Of a stretch of DNA of 64,000 nt, positions 21,335 through 33,003 are shown piece by piece (position 1 is the stretch's first letter; each line of letters starts with the position of its first letter). A program made the position numbers and the translations under genes. Below the pieces are notes generated by a model. That model was not told where the DNA came from and searched no databases. It saw only the letters and a program-made list of their open reading frames with translations. Source of the DNA: Hesseltinella vesiculosa (taxonomy: Eukaryota; Mucoromycota; Mucoromycetes; Mucorales; Cunninghamellaceae); assembly GCA_002104935.1 (NCBI GenBank), contig MCGT01000031.1, positions 124,001-188,000 of the forward strand, written 5' to 3'.

Positions 21335-24300
21335 TTAAGCGGGAGGTAAGAGCGAGGCTACGCCTTCCACGACCTTGGCGGGGAAATCGCGCTTTTGCAT
21401 CATTGTCAAGACAACATTGGCCTTGGAAACATCGCCACTGTCCACATACGCCTTTACCATGGTCTCATACGTACTGGGTTCACGCACAATAGCCTCCTTG
21501 GACACGAGCTCATCTTGCATCTTGTCAAACACCTGGGCAGCTTTGTCCAGTTGGCCCATGGCACCATAGCCACGGATGAAGAGGTTCTCGATATAGGGAG
21601 ACGACTTGACGTTGTGCTTGTGCATATCTTGATAGAGGGACTCGGCCTTGTCCATCATGTGGTGGTCAATGTAAGAGTCCAGCATGGCTTGGTAAACGAG
21701 GTCGTTGGGAGGGATGCCGGCTTTTTGCATTTCGTGATAGACAGCTTCGGCAGACGCGACATCTCGGTGCATGCAGCCATAGGAGCGGACCAGGGTGGCG
21801 TAATGAGTGGCAGTAGGTTTGACATGGTGGCGTTTGTTCATGTCAGTGAGCATGGAGTGGGCGGTGACCATGTCAAAAGGGGCAATGCTGGCATAGGCTT
21901 GGATGAGCAACTTGTAGGTATGGGAGGTGGGAGACAGGTTGGCTTGCTTCAGCAGCTGGAAGAATTTGAGAGCCGAGGCACGGTCTTGCTTTTGTTCGAC
22001 GTAGAATTGGATGAACGCATTGAACACGCCAATGCGAGGCTGGTAGTTGGAGCTGGCGACCATCTCGTCAAAGAAGCGCACCGCCTTGTTTTCGGCCGAA
22101 CAGCGTAAGCACGCCGAGATCAGGTTGGCATAGGTGATGGAGTTGGGTGTCACACCGAGGGATTTCATTTCACTGAACATCTCTAGCACCTTGTCCTTCT
22201 TTCGGCATTTGCTGAGCTTGGATAGGATGACGTTGTAGAAATAAACGGTGGGGCGGACGTTGTGCTTCTTGGCTTCTTCGTAGATGACCATGGCATCCAG
22301 GGACTCGTCCGTGGTATCATTGACGGTGCAGGTGAGGAGGGCACCGTAGGCATCGGCATCGGGGAGCTGATCCATCTGGCGCAACTTGTCATAAAACACC
22401 TTGGCAGACTCCAAGTCCATGACGCGGGCATGAGCAATGAGCATGTCGTTGTACAAGGTGGTAAGCGAGCGTTTGCGCAGGTCGGGATTGTCCAAGCGCT
22501 CAAACATAGGCGACACGACGTCATGGATCGACATGGCGGTCGTGATGTCATTCATCTTGTTGGCTTTTTGAATCATGTCGCGGATCACATTAGGCAGGGG
22601 AACGCGGTTGGGATCCGAGGCATTGGTGCGCAAGATCTCTAAGGCAGTGGGAAGGTCACCGACGTTTGTGCGAAGAGTGAGTTCGGTATGGTATTCGGCG
22701 TCGGATTTGCTGTCTGGAGCGGTTGCTTGGGACTGGTCAGTGCTGGTAGGGCGTGGGAGCAAGTCGGCGGTCTTTTTTTTCCAAGCAGCCTCGGCGTCCA
22801 AGGCGCCATGGTCTTGCAGATGGCTGGCGACCTGAGCGTAGATCTTGCTGTCCAAGCGTGCACCAGAGGTATGCATGTCGTCTATCAGGTTGAAAACGAG
22901 GTCTTGGTATGCGTCGATTTGATGCCCATAGACTCGGAGAGAAGCATCAAACAAGAGGCCAAAGGAGCGAGGTACATTGTAGGCTACAGAGTGGTTCAAG
23001 AGGGTCATGTCACGAGTATTGTGAATATTCTGGTACAATTGCAGAGTGTTTTCAAGTGCACGGGTCGAGGGGGCCACGGAGAAATTCTTCAAGGCGTTCA
23101 AGAGATCCAGCGAAGCTCTCAGGGTGGGGACCTGTTCAGCGATGTCCATGGCCAGGATGGCCAAGGGTGATTTGGCGTCGATGAATCTGGTCTTGGCATG
23201 CCACTGTAGGACTTGTCGGGCAATGGCAGCTGCATGGGCAGGTTTATCAGAAGCCTTGACAGACTGCACAACGCTGCAGCAGAGGTTCACATCCAATTCC
23301 AGGCCGAACTGTGTCATGGCAGAGAGGGCCTCCATAGCCCGGGTATATTGGTGATGATGGAGGCAACAGGTGACATACTCCGTAAGGTGGCCATATTGAC
23401 GGTTGAGGCTGAGCTTGGTGAGGCTGGTAAAAGCACGGTGAGCATCTTCGAGACGGTTCAGGCGGCTGTAGGTGGCAAGGAGGAGGCCATAAGTGTTGGC
23501 GTCCGGCTTAGGCATGGCACCTCCAGCTTCGAGTTTTGTCACGAGGGAGTCGACCAGTTCCATGTCGCCGTCGGCGCAGGCACGGAATAGAATGCGGTTG
23601 TAGGGCGAGATGGTGATGGGCACTTTGTCATGGGCCATGGTCCTCTCGACCACTTGGAGAGCACCTTGCAGGTCGCCAGCATTGACATGAGCAAAGACGA
23701 GGGCGTTGTACACATACGAGGGATCGTGAGAAGGGAGTTTGTTGGACACCAGTTTGTATTCTGAAAAGCACTCCTTGACCGCCTTGAGGTCACCTGCGTT
23801 GCCAAACATGGACATGAGCATGGCGAAGGTGGTACTGTTGGGATGGAGTCGGCCACTTTCCAAATGCTCATAAATGAAGATGCCATCCTGGATGTTACCA
23901 GTGTAGGACAGGCCACGGAGCAGGTTGTTGTAAAGTGCCACATCAAAGTCCTGCGTAGAGTTATCCTTGACAGCCTGTTCAAACACAGCCACAGCCCGTT
24001 CCATGTTGTTTTCAGCTTCCAACGCTTGCAGCGTATCACCTGGGAGAGAAAATGAAAACGAGACAGGAGAAAAATGAGTACTGATTGGCTAAGAAAAAAA
24101 AAGGAAAGGATGTACCTTGACGGGATAAGATGCTGGTGGAGCGGTTGACGGCGGGAGCAACTTCGGAAGACGTAGACTGCACATCCATTTTGCGTCGGAT
24201 GACATTGGTGGTACGGTTGACTTCAGCATCACGAGCACACAGGTTTTTGATGAGGATGGCATAGGTCTTGGAGGTGGGACGAATGCCGTTGGCGACCATT

Positions 24301-24815
24301 TGCTCATAAACGCTGAGCATGGCGGTGAGGGGCTCGTGCTTGTTGTGGGTGGATCCGTAAGAACTGACGACGGCTTCGTACGCTTTTTCGTTCAAAGGGC
24401 TGCTCTTGCTATCAGCAAAGACCCTGACAACATCTTCATGACGATTGCGACGAGCCAGATCCAAGATGCGGGCACTAGGTTCCTCAACAACAACAGCTTC
24501 GGTTTCAGGGGCTAATTGACGTGCAACCGACGAGTGGAAGCGAATGGATGTCGAATGCTTGGCCAGAGCAGTGGTGGCGGTAGGCTTGAAGGAGGAAGAT
24601 CGAGCCAAAGGTGCAAAAGGATTGTTGTTCAGGTGCTGGTCTTTGTCATCGGCATTGGTGTTGAGGGCCTTGGAAGTGGTGTAGAGTTTACCAGATCGAG
24701 CAGGGATGGAAGAAATAAAGGCTGTCGTTTTGTTGGCAGCATGGAGGGTGGCCAATTGCTTGGTGAGAGCACTCTGGCGAGTGACTGAATTGAGGACGGC
24801 TGAGCCTTTGTACAT
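21335..24815 (-). CDS. Long mitochondrial-type pentatricopeptide repeat (PPR) protein
   Basis: Two exons (24116-24815 and 21335-24039) give 1,134 residues. The first ~90 residues are rich in Ser, Thr, Ala and Lys with few acids (MYKGSAVLNSVTRQSALTKQ), fitting a mitochondrial targeting sequence. At least fifteen degenerate 35-residue helical repeats follow. Clear examples are ALYNNLLRGLSYTGN..., TYANLISACLRCSAEN, TYKLLIQAYASIAPF, HYATLVRSYGCMHRD and TYETMVKAYVDSGDV, each with the usual (T/V)YN-LI-A pattern. Such proteins bind mitochondrial RNA and act in its processing, stability or translation. I cannot assign an orthologue among fungal PPR proteins. An upstream TTG-initiated extension exists but the ATG at 24815 is the sensible start. 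Confidence 0.85.
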
Positions 24816-25253
24816 TGAAGACGTCAAAGGGCAATGGGGCAGTACAAAAGAGAGAGCTGGGAGTAGTAGAATTTATAATCAACAAAAAGAAATACGAATT
24901 TGGAGAAGTACCAACAAACGAATTCTTTTTTTTTTTTGAAGTTGCTTGGAAAAGAAGCAAAGGGAAAAAGGGGAGTAAGCTGCTTTTTTTCTTCTTTTTT
25001 TTTTTTTTTCTCCGCCATGGTTTAGCCAGGTCATTCTGCCTGGTCCCAGTGCTTGTCCGACCGAAATGATTGGCTGCTGCGGGCCTTTTCGGTTCCACCG
25101 ACTTCCACTGCCTTCCGGTGGGTGTTGCTATGACTCAATTGAGCTGGTTGCCTGGGAAATATGTCCGTGTTTGGGAATTTTTCATCATGATTTTTTTTTT
25201 TTTTTTTAAAAAAACCACTTTTTATTTTTCGCCATGACGTGTCCGATATCTAC
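24816..25253. other. Intergenic region with A/T homopolymers
   Basis: Upstream of the PPR gene and downstream of Rpn8 (same strand). It contains T runs of 9-18 bases (24,926-24,938; 24,997-25,011; 25,191-25,207). No gene seen. Confidence 0.5.
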
Positions 25254-26422
25254 CTATTTTGCTGGTTTGTCATTTTCCTTCTTTGGCGAGGCAACGGCAG
25301 CTTCCTTGACTTCTTCTTCGGCAGGGTTGGGGGTGGATGGACCATTGACCAGCGAGGCTTCCCCTTTCAAGTTATCAATCTTATTATCGATGAGGTTGTG
25401 TAGGGCAATGACGGCACGGATCAAGCTGGACAGGTACATCAAGAGCAATTGATCGTTGGTTTTTGTGCTAAACGCTTGGACCATGAATTGAGATTCCAAG
25501 TTGGGTAACAGGTTGAAGATGTCTTGGAGGTTGTAAATGATTTGATGGTTGACAGGCAATTGGCCAGCCACCACTTTTTGCAGGTAATCTCGGATTTCTT
25601 CCAGTCGGCCTTGCAAACCGGACAATGAGCTCAATTGGCCACTGATGCGTGTCGATAATGTGCCAACGGCGTTGTCCTTGATATCTCGTAGTAAATGCTC
25701 CACGCCGATTTCTTCAGCTTCCTCGGCCACGATTTCTGAGGGCACGTGCATAAACGTCTTGGTCGTAGCCGTGCCGTCCTACAAAAGAGAGAAAGGAGCA
25801 TGGCGTGAGTAAACACGGACACAAGCCTTGTGCCAACTTACATCCTTGATTTCTTCAATGGAAAAGTAGGCATCGGTGGGGATTTCTGAGTCTTTGGGCT
25901 TGACATCGACAATGACAAGAACAGGATTGGGCGTGTAGCGTTTGAAAAGTTCGTTGATTTCTAAATCGTTTGATCGCAGTTTAGGTCCACTGTGATACCA
26001 GCCAATCATCTTTTCCTTGGCTAGTAGGATAAAAAAAAAAAGAAAGGAATGAATGAGATGGGCATGTCAGTGTAAGCATAGAGGACGAACCGTTGACTTT
26101 TTTAAACATGTCATTCATGGCTTCGACATAGTTGTGATCCAAGAACCACACATTGGGATCCTTTTCGTCTTCTTCAAAAGGCACTGGTAAAGAAGTGTTA
26201 TAATCAGGCTGCCATCTGTTGATCTGTCGAAGGGGAGAAACTCTTACCAGCAAAGCTGTTGGCGACATTGACCGTCTTCCCTTTTTGTTGACCCAAGAGG
26301 ACACCGACGACTCTCTTTTTTGTATCTTTGGCAACACGATAGTAATGATCAGTTACTGACAATAAAACAAGAGGGTGAACATTGACAGTCGTGGCAGGTG
26401 AGATGGCGGTGGTGGATGGCAT
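25254..26422 (-). CDS. RPN8: 26S proteasome regulatory subunit Rpn8/PSMD7
   Basis: Exons 26248-26422, 26091-26183, 25842-26020 and 25254-25778 give 323 residues. The MPN domain begins [17 protein letters not shown] and continues [23 protein letters not shown] and [14 protein letters not shown]. The C-terminal helices include [15 protein letters not shown] and [15 protein letters not shown]. All are near-invariant in Rpn8 orthologues. Rpn8 is the catalytically dead MPN partner of the deubiquitinase Rpn11 in the proteasome lid. Here too the JAMM metal-binding histidines are absent from the MPN core, as expected. The acidic and lysine-rich tail after residue ~290 is variable in the family. Length and intron borders are consistent, so I regard the model as complete. 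Confidence 0.96.
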
Positions 26423-28321
26423 TTTCTTGATGTGAAAAAAAGAGAAACAAAAAAAGAAGAGGGGCCATTTTTTATGAAAATTTGGCCGCGCGTCCTTCAA
26501 AATAAAAAAAAATTGGTTGGCCGTCACTTTCCTTTCTCTACTAGATGCCTTTTCAGCTCTTCTTAGAAGAGCCACTCTCATTTTCTTGTTTAAGCGTCAT
26601 GACGTGAAGAGACACACTCCATTACTTATTTAGCTATTATACCATCCATCATTTGTTTCAGGCTGCTTCAGAAGACTCTTGCCCATCATCTTTTTTCAAT
26701 ACTACAACCTCAGCTGCATTTTCCTCCTCGTTGCATCTGCAAATTCATAAAGAGTCGACTCCCACACAATCACAGTGACAAGCTACTCCATGTCAACCCC
26801 AGGAGAGATCGAACCTGAACCAACAGCAAAGCTGGCTGTGAGCTGGCTAAATCGTTGCCATTCATCTTTGTGTTAGCTGTGGATCGATCGAGTTTGCACT
26901 TGCATAATTCAGTATTACATTCAAGACTGGCTGTGTTTATATGTGTGTGCTGAACCTAGGCAATCGAGCGACCATCGCTTTTATCCATGTTCATTGGCTA
27001 CTTGCTGTGCAAGTGTCCTTCATAGACTGAGAGCATTGTGTTTTTTTTTCGCTGAAACGGAGATGCCTGGAAGAAAAACGGATGGTCGTATTCCATCTCC
27101 GCACCCCACCTTGCAATTCCTAGCTGAAGCATACAGGGCAGCTCCAATAACAAATCAAAGACTTCATGTCCAACCTTCTCCAAGCACGCCAGAAATTCCA
27201 ATGTCCCTATTTGACGAAGATGTGTACAAGAGATCATTGTATATGTGCGGTGACTGAATATGGCAGGCTTATGATTTCTTTCTCCATTTTGACGAAAACG
27301 AGCAATCGCTACACAGCACCTTTGAGTAATCCAATCGATCTGAAAGTTCGTACTAATGCGCAAATACATGAACAATAATGATGCTGAAAAAATCAGCTCG
27401 ATTGGTGGAGATCTCCCAGCCTACTTTTGATCACTTTTGTTTTTGTATCTCCGGTTTCCCAGCTTAAGCATTTAAAAAGTCGGCCAACTTCCTCAGGGAG
27501 AGGCTGGCGATCGGGTCAAAAGTTGCTTTACATGAATTCATCCAAACTTTACACGCTAGCACTAAATGGTGAGAGATGACGTAGATGAAATTTGCAGCCC
27601 CCTCAAGCATCGAATTCTGGCACGCTTGAAAGTATTTAAGTTGGTCGCCATACTCAAACACTGTTCGGCAAAGCTAGATGATGGCGTAAGCCGAAGCAGG
27701 CGATATCGGCATTTGAAAAGCGAACGGATGGGCTCTTTTGCGATTTTTTTTTTTTTTTTGTGGAAGCGTCATATCACACTAATGTTAGGTGGTTGGTTGG
27801 AGTTTTCAGATGCCATGCCTGTCATAGATCTTTGTTCGCGCGCAATATTTCACGTCTACCACTGGTTCAAAAGTGATAAACAACATTTTCTTTATTCATT
27901 ACAAATTGCTCACCCTGGTCAAAAATCCGACCTTCTATCGATTCACTTCAAATTTTGCACACATGTAATACATGGTTAAGCACCTCCCAGGCACTGCAGT
28001 GGAGATTGGGAGATAAACAAAGCATAATCTGCCATCCATTTTTTGAAGCTGACTTGGCTCTATAGGTGGCTAGGACGTGTTGCTTTTGGGATTGAATGGA
28101 CAGATATGCACTTCCCATTTCACCTGTGTTCGAATTGAATTGCTGGTAACACAATTTTTTTTTTCAAGCACTTTATTTTGGTAATTTTCAAAGTAATTTT
28201 CATTCTTATAAATACCTCTTATTTTCGCTGCCACTATCAAAAGCATCATATCATACTGGCAATTGTGCCTTTTCATTTTATTCACTGAGAAGGGAAACAA
28301 GTCAAAAAGCGTCAACCATAA
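26423..28321. other. Intergenic region with dispersed repeats, no intact gene
   Basis: No supported gene in 1.9 kb. The DNA at about 27,290-27,480 is an inverted copy of the dispersed repeat found at 13,137 and 17,617. A motif resembling CAAATTTTGCACACNNNTNNNAAATGG recurs near 27,545, 27,945 and 33,855. Poly-T of 16 bases lies at about 27,746-27,761. Confidence 0.5.
27290..27480 (-). repeat. Dispersed non-coding repeat, copy 3 (inverted)
   Basis: Reading the reverse strand gives AGCTGGGAAACCGGAGAT, GAGCTGATTTTTTCAGCATC, TTCATGTATTTGCGCATTAG and GATTGGATTACTCAAAGGTG, in the same order as copies 1 and 2. Confidence 0.5.
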
Positions 28322-28532
28322 TTAAATAATGGCGCAGACTGAGCATGCTTTACAATCTGCGTCGATTTTGGCGTAGAGGTCATTGCACTTCTTAACTTCA
28401 TCAGGATCCAGCACACCAAACATATCCAAAATACTCTTAATCATGTCTTCAGGAATGCCATCTTTTTCCATTTCCTTTCTCATCTCTTCAACTTTTTCTG
28501 GCGTTGGCTTGTTACTGACGCCTTGGCAATTG
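28322..28532 (-). pseudogene. 3' fragment of a fourth cysteine-rich paralogue, cut by the Fanzor element
   Basis: The reverse strand encodes 69 residues from NNCQGVSNKPTPEKVEEMR to CKACSVCAII and a stop. The end matches the C-termini of the three complete paralogues (CKECSVCEII and similar), and the TPEKVEE helix corresponds to their TPEQVQ segment. The reading frame runs straight into the terminal repeat of Fanzor copy 2 at 28,532/28,533. The 5' half, with signal peptide and knottin part, is not found on the other side of that element. Confidence 0.75.
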
Positions 28533-28689
28533 TTCCACTATGGAAAAAAAGAAAACTCCGTTACCAATCAGAACTTGTGTTAAGTGTTGGTTAAAAACAC
28601 CAATTACCGGATAAAAGCATTAAACGCGTTCTTGCCAGAGCAGACGGTAACCCTTTTTGCGGGGTTGCTTTGGTGAAGAAATATGAAAA
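28533..28689 (-). ncRNA. Candidate Fanzor guide-RNA (omega RNA) scaffold, copy 2
   Basis: This counterpart of 7404-7560 differs at only a few positions. The AACCCCGC/GGGTT hairpin is unchanged. The loop region reads TTGGTGTTTTTAACCAA here, which makes a perfect 5 bp stem (TTGGT/ACCAA) where copy 1 has a mismatch. Guide function is inferred from position and conservation only. Confidence 0.4.
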
Positions 28690-31600
28690 CTAAGCGATAG
28701 GAGAGGTTGGAGGGCGTCGGTGTGGGCAAAAGGCCAGGGGGCGTTGCTTGTGTTGGAAAAAGTGTTGACCAATGGACACCATATTGCAGGCCGCCATGAC
28801 ATCCCGGTCAAAGATGGCCGCACAGGAGCTGCAGCGCAGAAGTCCATAAATCTTGCCGCCATTCATGACTGGGTTTTTGGTTGGGCCATGGCAGATAGAG
28901 CAGAGCTGCATAAAGAAAGAGAATGAGCCACCTCGTTGCTGAAATGCCTTTTTTTTTCACCCACCTTGCTTGTTTTGAACTCATTCAGTGAGATAACAGC
29001 AAGCTTGCCCTGTCGTTGTCGGTTTTCCAATTGGTCAAACACCAGGGAAGACGAGCCAGGAAGTTGCTTTTTGAGCGGGGCGGCGACCTTCCGGCCCTTG
29101 AGGCCATCACCAAAGAGTATTAATGGAACTCTTTCGCTGGGAAACTTTGTCACACCGTGACGAATGCGTGTGTTTGGCTTCATTTGCGGTGCAGGTCTAC
29201 AATGGAAAAATAAGCCCACCTGGACCTCCTGAATACTACGACAACTTGCCTCTTTTCTTCCATTTCATTGATCAGATCAATGCGGTGGTCACGGTCGAGG
29301 TCGCGTTGGGTGCGCATGGTATGTAATGTTGCTTCCCATAGATCCATCGTCCCAGGTAGCATCGAGCCAGCAGAGCATTTTAACAGATTTTCGGTCTTCA
29401 TGATAGAAACATCCAGCGCGGCAAGGTGTTCCACCATCGCCTTCTTGGCCTTGCTGATCTTGAAGGTCTTTTTCTTCCGAGCTTTCTTCTGGCGCTTGCG
29501 CCGATTGCGGTGGGTACGTTTGCGGTGGCCACGCACATTGCGCTGGGACTTGACATACTTCTTGGACAGTCCAGCAAGAACACTGGCAACGTATGCAACA
29601 CCCCGCTGGCGCCCTCTGTAAGCATTGAAGCGGTCGATGGAATGCTGAAGGCCGTAAAAGTCGAAGAAGAGCGGGAGACGATCGAGCAGGTATTGGATTC
29701 GGATGGCATATTCGGTGGGGCTGGTGGTTTGGTGGGAAGGGATGGCGGCTTCCATCTGATGGAACGGTATTTGCTGACCTCGGAAGGAGTATGTTGTGGA
29801 AACCTTGCGTCGTTCCAATTGTTGGATTCGTCGCTGCGTTCCACATTGCGAGCGGTATTCCTTTGCAGAAACTTTGATGACTCGGTAAGGCAGATGGCGA
29901 GACTGGGGGATCGGGGTGGTAGGATCGGCATCGTCAATCATGGGCATAGAGAGATTTCCTTGTTCTATATCTGTGCTGCCAGTGGCGTTGTCAAAGTCCC
30001 TATGTTGATGTGCAGGCTGAGCAGTACGAATAGGACATGGGGTGTCGATAGCCATTTGTTCTTCGTCATTATCGTTATCGGGTTCACCTTCACCTGCAGA
30101 GTCTTCGTCATCCCGGGTTTCAGGGAGCATAGAAAGTGGATAAGGTGTGCCATAGCTTCCGGTGACGATGGCACGGCGGCCTGGATCGACGGCGACCATG
30201 TCGAAGCGTTCTACCAGTTCGGTATCCCAGTGGTCCAGGCTGGGCAGCTTCATCGTTGGGCGATGCGTGGTTGGCAAGCGAACAAATTCAAAGCAGCACG
30301 AAACGCCATCACACCAAATGTGGCAAGCAAACAGTGGACGGTTGTATAGTATACCCTCAAGCATGTCCTGGACACTAGGTGAGAAGAAGAAGAAAAAAGT
30401 TGGAAGTTGTTCTTTTTTTTTTGGTGTCTGCGAAACTTACCTCCCGTACCCAGGCCTGCCAAAGTCGAACTTCTCCATGTGGAACACCTTGAAAAACATG
30501 GGCAAGGCACGGATGAATGCGGCGTCGGGTACACCAGAGTTGTCGTTGTTTGTTTCAATGTCAATGGTAGCCACGTGACCAGGAGCATCGCATTCGGCTA
30601 GATATTTGATCGTGTCGGGTAAGATGGGGATGAATCGGCGTCCAAAGTGAGGCTCAGGAAGGATGGTAAGCTTTGGGCATTTTTTGGGTTGGCATTGGGC
30701 TGGGACTTGTACTGCTCGTATTGCTTGTTGATGTTGGTGTAGACAAGCAAGGCACTGCTAGGATTTCGGGACAGAGTTGTTGATGTCAATTTACCAACGT
30801 AGTGGGGTTTCAAGGCCAGTGTTTTCGCCTTCACATCGGCAATCGCCGCTTCTTCGGCAGACACGCCAGGGACACTGTTTGTGGCCGATCCAGATGTGAC
30901 CCCTGATTGAGGGTGGGAGGGTCTTTCTGCGAAGTTTGTGTAGATGTCATCCACCTGCTGGTCAATATGAGGGATCTGAAAGAGACAAAAAAAAGTCAGA
31001 ACACATTCCCTTTTTTGGTACCGCCCTTTTAAAAAACTTACTTGGACATCCGTGATGGCAAAGGAGAATCGAATAAACTTCTTGACCTTTTTCTCAAAGT
31101 CGATCACCAAGCAATTGGAGTAAGCGGTGGCAAGCGTTGACAAACATGGCCCAAAAGTACCTCCATAGAATTTATGCGGGTGATGGAAGTGAAGGCTGCG
31201 GTCATCAGCAGGAATGAGTAGGGCTGCATTGTCGAGCGGATCCATGCCGTGGTGGTCGTTGGGGTTGTAGGTGATGTTCGGGTGGTCACGGACAAACTGG
31301 TTCCAGTGAGGCAGGAAGGTGGGAGGAAGGCTTCGTAGGACATGAGCGTTGGTAATCCCTGGTCGACGCGGGTTGCGGGGATAGACGAGTTGCGAGATGG
31401 ACAGGAGACCGTTCTGGCTGATCATGATGCTTTTAAAGTCAGACGGGTAGGTGAGAGCGAAATGGTTGAGAAATAATTGGAGGCGGAAAATGATGTTCTT
31501 GTTGCAGGCGCTGGTCGATTCTATGTTGCGCTTCAAAGCGATCTTGAAAGGCTGCCGGACGGCATCTTCAAAGCTTTTTTTTATGGTGTAGCGCTCACCA

Positions 31601-32019
31601 CCTGGCATCATCTCGTTGATATAATCCTTCTTGTTCGTGCGATGGAAAGGACAGAGGCGGCTGGCAGACGAACAGTGTCCCATTTGGCCGCATGTGGCAC
31701 ACGGTCCCACAGCATCAGGATTTCGCTCATCTTCTTGGCGCTGCCGTCTCCCCTCGGCGCGATCGTTTTGTTCCTGTTGTTGGGCACGTCGTTGTGGCGT
31801 GGGCCCAGTTTCCCGTCCTACGAAGATGGGTAAAGAAAAAGACATGATTGAAGTGATGGATGACTTACGTTTGCGATAGACTTTTGCTTGTGACCAAACA
31901 GTGTAGAATTGTTCGGTGGTCATCCACGCTTGGCCCAACTGATCAGGCAACGCCTGGCGGAAATCTTCTTCAGGGATGTGGCACAGAGTTGCGTAGACGG
32001 ATTGAAGAAGCGATTGCAT
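28690..32019 (-). pseudogene. Fanzor1-type RNA-guided nuclease (TnpB homologue), frameshifted copy
   Basis: Same exon structure and motifs as copy 1: zinc knuckle, VAVDPGRRAIVTG, LNEFKTSK, CSIC...CSSC, FDRDVMAACNM. First exon 31869-32019. A one-base deletion in a proline codon at about 30,685-30,692 (plus-strand run TTTTTTGGGTTGG) shifts the frame. It lies only a few codons before the site where copy 1 has its stop. Downstream of the shift the original frame is open to the end. This copy keeps the longer C-terminus (RRPPTSPIA), about 15 bp lost from copy 1. If a longer transcript or another copy supplies protein, the element could still be mobilised; from this sequence alone the gene is broken. 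Confidence 0.85.
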
Positions 32020-32597
32020 CAGGGAAAGATAGAAAATGAGCAGAAATAAAGAAAAAGATAGAAGAGCCTAGATAAACAAACAAAAAAAAAAAGAATCGCG
32101 TGTTGCGGATGATCAAACCTTTGCCAATGCCAGCGAGAATGACCGCCAATCACATCCTTAGCCCTTTTTTTTACTACGTACCTTTCTTTTTGAAATATAA
32201 AATGAAGTAGCGTACCATCAATGATAAAGGTAACACTCTTTGCCTATCTCTATTGCTCATTTTACTGTGCTTCTTAAATAAAAACTTAACACTGCCTGGC
32301 AAACCAAACCACGAAAAAAAAAACAGGCCTCAGAGCCATCCTCAGTTAAACAAAAATGCTCCAGATTGAAGAAATTGCGACTATCCATACCATTCTGTCT
32401 ATTTCACGCATGCCTCTCCCTATGCCTTACCATGTTTGGTCTATAAATCCAAGGTGGTAAAAATAACATGCTTTGCAGAAAGATGCAACAAATTCTTTTC
32501 TGCAAGCGGATCATGTTAGTGCGCTTAGTAGCGCATATGCAGCTGGCTATTTGATTGGTTGCGCTGTTTTTTTCTTCTCAAATTTTCCATAGTGGAA

Positions 32598-32923
32598 ATG
32601 CTACACCAAAAAAAAAACGCTTGGCTCCAGACAACCGCTGGGTCCTAGCCAAATCCTGATCTTCAAGGAGGGTTAGAAACAACAAATGCTCTTTTGAAGG
32701 AATGCACGATACTCATAAAAGAAGAAAGGCTGGCGTGAGCGTTAAGATGACCATTTCCAACCCCCCCCCGTGCCGTGTATCCGCTGATAAAAATTTTCCA
32801 TCGGTTTAATTATACAAATAATGAAAAGCCAACGCTTGCGAAAGAGCAATCTGTCAAAAAAAAAAATCCACATAGCTTGGTCAAGAAGACAAACCAAGAT
32901 GTCATATGCCATCGGAAAGATGC
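32598..32923. other. Intergenic spacer
   Basis: Between Fanzor copy 2 and the tRNA gene. I see no continuation of the truncated cysteine-rich gene and no coding sequence. Confidence 0.45.
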
Positions 32924-32930
32924 AAAAAAA
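32924..32930 (-). terminator. RNA polymerase III terminator of tRNA-Thr
   Basis: Seven T residues on the transcribed strand follow directly after the tRNA 3' end. Confidence 0.7.
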
Positions 32931-33003
32931 TGCCTTCAATGAGAATCGAACTCATGACCTTCTGCTTACTAGGCAGACGCTCTGCCAGCTGAGCCATGAA
33001 GGC
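32931..33003 (-). tRNA. tRNA-Thr (anticodon AGT)
   Basis: The reverse strand folds into a complete 73 nt tRNA without intron. The acceptor stem is GCCTTCA/TGAAGGC with discriminator A. The D arm is GCTC...GAGC, the anticodon stem TCTGC/GCAGA with loop CTAGTAA (anticodon AGT), and the T arm ATGAG-TTCGATT-CTCAT. Box A and box B promoter sequences are intact. It decodes ACU (and ACC/ACA after A-to-I change). Confidence 0.95.

Larger units (their letters stand above)
28533..32597 (-). mobile_element. Fanzor1-bearing element, copy 2 (inverted)
   Basis: This is the inverted counterpart of 3502-7560, with both ends intact: TTCCACTATGGAA at 28,533-28,545 and TTCCATAGTGGAA at 32,585-32,597. Beyond the 13-mer the two ends share only A-rich sequence and ACCAATCA, so the inverted repeats are short and imperfect. 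The flanks show no target-site duplication. With copy 1 it forms a ~21 kb-spaced inverted pair able to recombine and invert the DNA between them. Confidence 0.85.

Noticed and set aside
21395..22108. 237-codon open frame opposite the PPR gene
   Set aside because: Shadow of the PPR repeats in an antisense frame; no start context or domain.
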